12,405 bases of DNA from a bacterium (lineage in GTDB: Bacteria > Auribacterota > Auribacteria > Auribacterales > Auribacteraceae): the NCBI GenBank assembly GCA_021161885.1, contig JAGGZS010000254.1:1-12405 (forward strand), in the 5' to 3' direction. Both the position numbers and the translations under genes were made by a program. Positions 8,047-12,405 of this stretch are shown one piece after another (position 1 is the first letter of the stretch; each line of letters starts with the position of its first letter). The notes below the pieces were generated by a model that was given only the letters and a program-made list of their open reading frames with translations, ran no database searches and was not told the origin of the DNA.

Positions 8047-9921
8047 TTAGTCTCTCGAAATATTCATATCTAAAAGGTCTGGTTTAATTTTTGTTTTTAA
8101 ATTTATAATATGTATTTGTTTATTTTTAAGTTTCGCCGAGATAATTATTTTTCTTGTATTTAAAAGGGCGTTTTTTATTGTTTTTAAATAGTTTCGCCAG
8201 AAATAAGTTGTCGGAGCAATGGAAAAAGCGTATTTTTGGTTTTCAAAATTTATTGATTCGGATTTCGATAATAATTTTTGTTGATCGGCATATGATTTTG
8301 CGTCAATGAGTATGGTTTTTCCTTTAGCTCTTGCTTTTGGCAGAATTTTGTTAGCAAAGGTTTCGGCTTTGAGTATTTTTGCCTGTTTTTCTTCCCTGCT
8401 TTCCATTACGGATTCAAATGCCTGCGCAACTTCAACCGGCGGATGAATGCCGTATAATCCAATAAAAAATATTTCTACACCCACGTTAAGTTTGTTTAAT
8501 TCGGCTTGTATATTTGTTTTTAATAAAGATGATACTGTTATAAGGTTAGCGCCCATAAAATCGAAAACGTCCGTGGTTGATGTATAACGGATAAATTCTC
8601 TAATAGCGATATTTTTGATTAATTTTTTTGGATTTTTCTGGTGGTAAATATAACTGAACGGATCTGTAACGCGGTATTGAATTTGCGCTGATGCCATTAG
8701 GATATTTACGGGTATGCCTGTCAATGTGTTGTCGTCAGATTGGTTTTCGGTTTCTTCTTTGCTTGGAAGAAGAAATAAATTGCGGTTTGAATGATGCGAC
8801 ACAGTCCATAAAATTGTACCTTCGTGTTTGTAGTGAGGATTTATAAAAATAGATTCAATACGTTTAGCGGATACAATGTTTATTTTATCAATCGGCCATG
8901 GATATTTAAAATGAATACCCGGGTAGAGAATCCCGTTGTTTTTTAAAGGAACACCGAACCTTTCGAGAATCCCGTTTTCATACGGATGGATAATTACAAT
9001 TGTGCTTAAAAGATACAAAATAAGGAGTTGGAATAAGATTAACGGCGCGATTATTTTTTCGAGAAATTTGTAGAACCAAGTATCTGATATTTTAAATCCG
9101 AACTGATAATCAAGCGAATGAGCGGTGGCTTTAAGGATACCTTGCGGTTCGGCAAGTAAACCGATTAAAAAGCTCTGGTAAGGAGGCCGTTCAATCTGCC
9201 CTGTTAATCTTGGTCTATAAATATCTAATAGTATATGTGATAAAAAATCCATACCCGCGATAATCATTAGGACAGGTATAATGTAAGCCGTTGATTTTGT
9301 GCCCCAAGAATAACCAAAATACTGCATAACAAAAGCTATAATGCATAAAAAAGATATTAAAGCGCAGCTTAGTAAATATCCGCTTGCGCCTTTTAAAAGA
9401 TGTGCGTCGCCTTTGACTGTCGACATTCCCGATGTAAATCGTCCTATGATGAATACAAAAAATGTTGTAAGCACTAAAGCGACTGTTGATTTGCTTAAAT
9501 TAGCGGCTATTAAAAGTTCACCGCAGACTGCGGTTTTTCTTAAAAAAACGTAACCTAATATTATTAAAGCAATGGAAAGTACAGATACGGATATAGGCAG
9601 TACCCATTTTTCCATCTGTTTGAGTTTTCGGCTGGATGAAAATATGGAGCCGTCGTCCTCATTGAACATAGGGTTTTCGTTATTATCTTCGGTTTCAATA
9701 AGTTCTTCGTATGATAACCGTTTCTGGCGCAGGTGCACAATAGTTAAAAGCCAAACGGCACAGCCTGCCGCGCTGTAAACGGCAAGATAGGATAAACTTT
9801 TTGAATGAAGCCACATAGAAGTTAAAAACAGGCTTATTGCTGCCGCGAGCTGTGTGCTTGAACCTATAAATGCTATACCTTCACATTTTTTTGCTAATTG
9901 TGAATTTTTAATGTTTTCCAT
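8047..9921 (-). CDS. Polytopic HflK-like protein: multi-TM N-terminal half fused to SPFH domain
   Basis: This 624-residue protein has two halves. Residues 1-312 hold about seven hydrophobic segments (about 16-37, 43-63, 106-126, 141-163, 178-200, 211-233, 288-311), with an acidic loop (ETEDNNENP, 76-84) and a linker containing QFGFKISDTWFYKFLEK (273-289). The second half is an HflK-type SPFH domain: IHPYENGILERFG (311-323), GIHFKYPWPIDKI (335-347) and the HflK hallmark GIHPPVEVAQAFESV (491-505), then a coiled coil to about 555 and a basic C-terminal tail. Ordinary HflK has a single membrane anchor and about 420 residues, so the N-terminal half is an extra integral-membrane module. I recall similar fusions in Planctomycetes. 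It starts three bases after the permease A stop; GAAAGAGAG upstream is a plausible ribosome site. It likely acts with the HflC-like protein encoded next, with the extra helices as a docking or lipid-interacting platform (inference). Confidence 0.88.
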   Translation of the reverse strand: MENIKNSQLAKKCEGIAFIGSSTQLAAAISLFLTSMWLHSKSLSYLAVYSAAGCAVWLLTIVHLRQKRLSYEELIETEDNNENPMFNEDDGSIFSSSRKLKQMEKWVLPISVSVLSIALIILGYVFLRKTAVCGELLIAANLSKSTVALVLTTFFVFIIGRFTSGMSTVKGDAHLLKGASGYLLSCALISFLCIIAFVMQYFGYSWGTKSTAYIIPVLMIIAGMDFLSHILLDIYRPRLTGQIERPPYQSFLIGLLAEPQGILKATAHSLDYQFGFKISDTWFYKFLEKIIAPLILFQLLILYLLSTIVIIHPYENGILERFGVPLKNNGILYPGIHFKYPWPIDKINIVSAKRIESIFINPHYKHEGTILWTVSHHSNRNLFLLPSKEETENQSDDNTLTGIPVNILMASAQIQYRVTDPFSYIYHQKNPKKLIKNIAIREFIRYTSTTDVFDFMGANLITVSSLLKTNIQAELNKLNVGVEIFFIGLYGIHPPVEVAQAFESVMESREEKQAKILKAETFANKILPKARAKGKTILIDAKSYADQQKLLSKSESINFENQKYAFSIAPTTYFWRNYLKTIKNALLNTRKIIISAKLKNKQIHIINLKTKIKPDLLDMNISRD

Positions 9922-9924
9922 AAA

Positions 9925-10887
9925 CTACGAAATCTCTCTTTCAGTGAATAAAAACCAGCCGAAAACCAGTGCTGTCGGTATATAGATAACAGTATATAAA
10001 GATGTTAAAACTATATAAGAAGAGGGAATTGTGTTATTTGTTAAAAACGCGTCAGCCGTCCAGAAAAACTGCAAATTGGGTATTATTGAATAAATAATTT
10101 TGCAGACTATATTAGAGTCCGCGAATCTGCCGAAAAAATAATCGGCTGTCATCCCCGTAAAAAAAATCGCTATGCAAAAGACCAAGTTAGAGATCATATT
10201 AAAACGTATAGAGCCGATAATCGCTATTGAACCTAAAATTGACATCGATAGAAATATTAAGATGCCTGCCTTAAATAAACCGAGTTCCATACCTGCCCCG
10301 AAATTTTGCGGTTGGAAATCGGGATTAATAAACGAGACCGTGAAAAAAACAAGCAGTAAAAAATAAAAAAAAGCAATAACAAGCGATGACGTAAACGGTT
10401 TATCAAAAAAATAATTCATTACAGCCGCCCATAACAGGCTGAAAACAAAAATAAACTCTAAACTGTAAACAACAGGTTTATCAAGAGTGAACTGAGCCGT
10501 TTCAGGTACGCCGATACGCATTATTAAAATCAGGAAAAGAGTCAGTTGGATTACAGCAAGAGATATGCCAAATAACAGTCCTATATATTTGCCTATTAGA
10601 AACTGAAAACGGAAAACCGGTTTGGATAAAACGGTAACCGCGGTTTTGTTCTCTATTTCTTTGAAGATTAATCCCGACGCACTGAACGCCGATATAAAAA
10701 GCACAGATAACAAAATTGTTGCCAGCCCCATATCCCTTACGAGTTTTGAACTGTTTAAGAGGGTGAACATGGAAAACCATGGGCTTGCGTAAAGCATTGC
10801 CATGGCAATTAATAAGACAATAATGTATATTGGCTGCCTAATTATCTCTTTAAAAGATACTATTGCGAGAGTGAAAATTTTACGCAT
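9925..10887 (-). CDS. ABC-2 type permease, first gene of the operon (permease A)
   Basis: This 320-residue protein has six likely membrane segments at about 20-42, 55-74, 100-126, 142-180 (possibly two), 206-246 (possibly two) and 292-314. Between segments 2 and 3 lies the coupling motif FKEIENKTAVTVLSKP (75-90) followed by VFRFQFLIGKYIG, a textbook ABC-2 permease signature (E.E, then SKP, an Arg, and the GK.. return). Loops are short, unlike permease B, so the two permeases are not duplicates. It probably pairs with permease B on the single ATPase encoded downstream, as a heteromeric exporter, although it lies at the far end of the operon. ATG at 10887 is the first possible start: the frame stays open upstream to a stop at 10987-10989 but holds no ATG, GTG or TTG. 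No good Shine-Dalgarno sits at normal distance; the nearest, AAAGGA, is about 24 bases off. Confidence 0.9.
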   Translation of the reverse strand: MRKIFTLAIVSFKEIIRQPIYIIVLLIAMAMLYASPWFSMFTLLNSSKLVRDMGLATILLSVLFISAFSASGLIFKEIENKTAVTVLSKPVFRFQFLIGKYIGLLFGISLAVIQLTLFLILIMRIGVPETAQFTLDKPVVYSLEFIFVFSLLWAAVMNYFFDKPFTSSLVIAFFYFLLLVFFTVSFINPDFQPQNFGAGMELGLFKAGILIFLSMSILGSIAIIGSIRFNMISNLVFCIAIFFTGMTADYFFGRFADSNIVCKIIYSIIPNLQFFWTADAFLTNNTIPSSYIVLTSLYTVIYIPTALVFGWFLFTEREIS

Positions 10888-10912
10888 AAATAAAAATTTT
10901 TCTAAGGATTCC

Positions 10913-10941
10913 TTTAAGACAGGATTTCTGGTTGTCTTGAA
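10913..10941. other. Hairpin in the operon leader
   Basis: TTTAAGACA at 10913-10921 pairs with TGTCTTGAA at 10933-10941 over nine base pairs, one of them G-T, with an 11-base loop. Read on the plus strand it is followed by six T, like a terminator that would stop antisense transcription entering the operon. On the minus strand it lies in the 5' leader, 26 bases before the first ATG. A short palindrome AAGGATTCCTT at 10904-10914 abuts it and contains the only Shine-Dalgarno-like bases of the first gene. Confidence 0.4.
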
Positions 10942-11040
10942 TTTTTTCTTAACACTACTACAATCTCGTCTATTAACTTTATTACTTTATAAAAAAAAAA
11001 AAGTTTTTTAAATAAAAATTTTATTGTTGAAATTTATTTC

Positions 11041-11108
11041 AGTTATCCAATATGTATTAAAAAGCAACGCTTTGTGTTGCCGTATAAGAAGTTATCTATT
11101 GGATAATT
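11041..11108. repeat. Nested inverted repeat (outer arms plus inner hairpin)
   Basis: The outer arms TTATCCAATA (11043-11052) and TATTGGATAA (11097-11106) are perfect 10-base complements, extendable by a G-T and an A-T pair on the outside. Between them sits an independent hairpin, GCAACGC (11064-11070) and GTGTTGC (11074-11080), with a TTT loop and one G-T pair. There is no T run after either stem, so this is not a normal terminator. It could be a cruciform or operator, a structured RNA leader, or a tiny mobile element with terminal inverted repeats. Only one copy lies in the window. Confidence 0.6.
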
Positions 11109-11113
11109 AAACA

Positions 11114-11142
11114 TGGATATTTAAAAATAAAAATGGTATATT
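11114..11142 (+). promoter_or_regulatory. Candidate sigma-70-type promoter for the epimerase gene
   Basis: TGGATA at 11114-11119 (four of six matches to TTGACA) and TATATT at 11137-11142 (five of six matches to TATAAT) are 17 bases apart, the optimal spacing. Transcription would begin near 11149, leaving a leader of about 40 bases before the ATG at 11190. The region is A/T-rich enough that this could be chance. Confidence 0.3.
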
Positions 11143-11189
11143 GATAAAAAAAATTCGTATAGCAACTTAAATCGGAGATATTAAATATA

Positions 11190-12137
11190 ATGATAGAAAA
11201 TGTTCTTGTAACCGGTGGAGCCGGTTTTATTGGATCTCATTTAGTTGACAGGTTGGTATCGTTGGGACATCAGGTGAGCGTGTTTGATTGCCTTGATCCA
11301 TCTGTGCATAACGATTCTAAACCGCCGGCTTGGCTTAATCCGAAAGCCTATTTTATTAAAGGAGATGTAACAGATTATTCGCAGCTGAAAAGAGTCATTA
11401 AAGACAAAACGGTGATATTTCATTTTGCGTGCCGTAAACATGATTCCAATTATGAGATAAAAAGATTTATGGATACAAACGTAACGGGCATAACAAATCT
11501 TCTCCAGTGTATTTTTGATACTGAGAATTGCTGCAGGAAACTTATTTTGCCCTCTATGATTGGTCTTGATAAACCAAGAGCGCTGCATTACGGCTCGACT
11601 TATTTATTATCTAAAAGGATTCAGGAAGACGCGGCTTTGCAGTTTGGCAAAATATTCAAGTTTCCTGTATTTATACTGCGCAATGCCCATGTGTACGGTG
11701 AACGGTTTTCTTTTTCCGAAGGGCTTGGTTATCTTATTTATAAATTGATGGAAAACAAAGTGGAAAAGGCGTTTTCTTCAAGATATGATTTTTTTATAGA
11801 TTTTGTAGGCGTATCTGATGTGATAAATGCTAATATTATAGCTATGAACAGCATTGAAAAAGGCGGAATTTTTGAAATCGGAAGCGGTGTGAATAATTCG
11901 CTGATATTTATTTTTAAGTTGTTGTCCCGGTATCTTAAAAAAGATTTGGATTTATCTGTTTTAGATAATTTTTCTTCAAAAGAGACAGTTGTCATAAAAA
12001 GTTGTTTGGAAAAAAGCATTAATAAATTGGGTTATCAGCCTGTAGTAAATATAAATAACGGGTTGGCGAAAATAGCTGAATGGGTTAATTCCAAAGAAGG
12101 GTTAGAGCTGATTAATTTTGCGCGGATAAACCATTGA
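11190..12137 (+). CDS. NAD-dependent sugar epimerase/dehydratase (extended SDR family)
   Basis: This 315-residue protein is a nucleotide-sugar-type oxidoreductase. The Rossmann motif TGGAGFIGS lies at 8-16, followed by an Asp-containing strand end (VFDCLD, 31-36) that favours NAD, and GDVTD at 58-62. HFAC (78-81) corresponds to the usual HLAA. The catalytic triad reads S122 (LPSMIG), Y138 and K142 (Y-LLS-K). LRNAHVYGERF (163-173) matches the substrate-binding strand and FVGVSDVINANI (205-216) the usual YV.DV..A element. Length is right for the UDP-glucose 4-epimerase-like group (about 310-340). The Ser-bearing motif departs from the common SSxxVYG pattern (PSMIGLDKP), so the exact substrate is uncertain; the product could be a sugar for surface polysaccharide. 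CGGAGA at 11173-11178 is the ribosome site. It is divergent from the operon and probably unrelated to it. Confidence 0.88.
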   Translation: MIENVLVTGGAGFIGSHLVDRLVSLGHQVSVFDCLDPSVHNDSKPPAWLNPKAYFIKGDVTDYSQLKRVIKDKTVIFHFACRKHDSNYEIKRFMDTNVTGITNLLQCIFDTENCCRKLILPSMIGLDKPRALHYGSTYLLSKRIQEDAALQFGKIFKFPVFILRNAHVYGERFSFSEGLGYLIYKLMENKVEKAFSSRYDFFIDFVGVSDVINANIIAMNSIEKGGIFEIGSGVNNSLIFIFKLLSRYLKKDLDLSVLDNFSSKETVVIKSCLEKSINKLGYQPVVNINNGLAKIAEWVNSKEGLELINFARINH

Positions 12138-12143
12138 CGTCGT

Positions 12144-12183
12144 ATCATCTTGAATAGGAACAGATTCTGCTGATGATTTTTGT
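12144..12183 (+). terminator. Possible rho-independent terminator after the epimerase gene
   Basis: ATCATC (12144-12149) pairs with GATGAT (12172-12177), and inside it GAAT (12152-12155) pairs with ATTC (12164-12167). The outer stem is followed directly by TTT and a few more T within six bases. The internal loop is uneven and the stem weak, so I hold this with low certainty. It starts seven bases after the epimerase stop codon, the right place for a terminator. Confidence 0.35.
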
Positions 12184-12214
12184 TGGTCTTAACCGATAAG
12201 ATAAATTTTTTTAT

Positions 12215-12269
12215 AAAGGAGGAAATTTTTACGCTGTTTTTTTTGCCGTTTACCTTAGAAGAGTCGTAA
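12215..12269 (+). other. Orphan Shine-Dalgarno with a 12-codon reading frame lacking ATG
   Basis: AAAGGAGG at 12215-12222 is a near-perfect Shine-Dalgarno. Eight bases on, exactly where a start codon belongs, stands ACG (12231-12233), followed by CTG, TTT, TTT, TTG, CCG and on to TAA at 12267-12269. If ACG or the TTG at 12243 were used, the peptide would be at most 12 residues. It could be a decayed gene start or a leader peptide. No longer gene follows in that frame. Confidence 0.3.
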
Positions 12270-12285
12270 CATTTTGGTTAGTAAG

Positions 12286-12405
12286 ATGATAAAAAAAGTT
12301 GATTATTATTATAGTAGGAAAATTTTTCCTAAATATTTTTTAGGGGTTACCGATAAAAACAATAGCATACCCTTAAAAGAAGGAGAAGAAATTATGGAGA
12401 TTAGG
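12286..12405 (+). CDS. Start of an unidentified gene, cut by the window end
   Basis: From ATG 12286 the frame is open for 40 codons to the window edge. The peptide starts MIKKVDYYYSRKIFPKYF and continues through GVTDKNNSIPLKEGEE; it looks protein-like but I recognise no family. Its ATG has no ribosome site. A second ATG at 12394 in the same frame is preceded at eight bases by AAGGAG (12380-12385), a strong Shine-Dalgarno, so the true start may be 12394, leaving only four codons visible. A counter-argument is that those purines also spell natural Lys, Glu and Gly codons. Upstream the frame is closed by TAG at 12256-12258. It follows the epimerase gene in the same direction and may belong to the same sugar or surface-polysaccharide cluster. 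Confidence 0.5.
   Translation, partial: MIKKVDYYYSRKIFPKYFLGVTDKNNSIPLKEGEEIMEIR
12380..12385 (+). promoter_or_regulatory. Ribosome binding site favouring the 12394 start
   Basis: AAGGAG lies eight bases before the ATG at 12394. It competes with the unsupported ATG at 12286 in the same frame; only the rest of the gene, outside the window, can decide which is used. Confidence 0.45.

Larger units (their letters stand above)
10888..11189. promoter_or_regulatory. Divergent regulatory region between the operon and the epimerase gene
   Basis: These 302 bases hold no gene. They separate two divergently transcribed starts (10887 on the minus strand, 11190 on the plus strand). From left to right I see a leader hairpin (10913-10941), a 12-base A run (10991-11002), a nested inverted repeat (11041-11108) and a weak plus-strand promoter candidate (11114-11142). 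The region is strongly A/T-rich and should carry both promoters. I could not find a convincing -35/-10 pair for the minus-strand operon; TATAAA next to the A run on the minus strand is the best -10 guess. Confidence 0.6.

Noticed and set aside
207..10887. Copper resistance operon based on the CPC-type ATPase
   Set aside because: No copper chaperone, CueR or CopY-type regulator or Met-rich protein is encoded, and the selectivity helix does not match the Cu(I) group.
11041..11108. CRISPR repeat
   Set aside because: Only one palindromic unit is present, with no direct repeats or spacers at regular distance.
11041..11108. tRNA-like fold from the nested stems
   Set aside because: The central stem has a three-base loop and there are no D-arm, T-loop (TTC) or acceptor CCA features.
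11241..11588. Open minus-strand frame of 115 codons
   Set aside because: It lies inside the epimerase gene on the other strand, across the Rossmann-fold part, and has no domain signature.
11738..12019. Open minus-strand frame of 93 codons
   Set aside because: Shadow of the C-terminal part of the epimerase gene; no supporting start signal.

Overview
The window is AT-rich and gene-dense. It is dominated by one minus-strand operon of eight genes (about 10.7 kb, 10887 down to 207), with short unrelated stretches at both ends. Three families suggest a bacterium of the Planctomycetes/PVC type or a neighbouring candidate phylum: an HflK-like protein with a polytopic N-terminus, the pairing of ABC-2 permeases with HflK/HflC, and an anchored repeat-type protein with the W..NAWNMAYNIS motif. 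That placement is from memory of the families, not from a search.

Layout. 1-187 (+): tail end of a small lipoprotein gene, convergent with the operon. 207-10887 (-), in transcription order: ABC-2 permease A; polytopic HflK-like SPFH protein; HflC-like SPFH protein; second HflK-like SPFH protein; P1B-type metal ATPase without an HMA domain; ABC ATPase; ABC-2 permease B with a large extracytoplasmic domain; single-anchored 510-residue extracytoplasmic protein. The genes overlap or lie 3-33 bases apart, so they are almost certainly co-transcribed and partly translationally coupled. 10888-11189: divergent regulatory region with a leader hairpin, a 12-base A tract, a nested inverted repeat and a weak promoter candidate. 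11190-12137 (+): NAD-dependent sugar epimerase/dehydratase of the extended SDR family. 12138-12285: a possible terminator and an orphan Shine-Dalgarno sequence. 12286-12405 (+): start of a further gene cut by the window edge.

How the genes may work together. Permeases A and B plus the single ABC ATPase look like one heteromeric ABC-2 transporter. The three SPFH proteins (two HflK-type, one HflC-type) could form an HflK/HflC-like membrane cage or microdomain, but no FtsH protease is encoded here. The P1B ATPase sits between the SPFH genes and the ABC ATPase gene, tying metal transport to the same unit. I read the whole as one uncharacterised membrane-remodelling, export or envelope-maintenance module. 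It is the main candidate here for an undescribed system. Each single family is recognisable; the combined function is inference.
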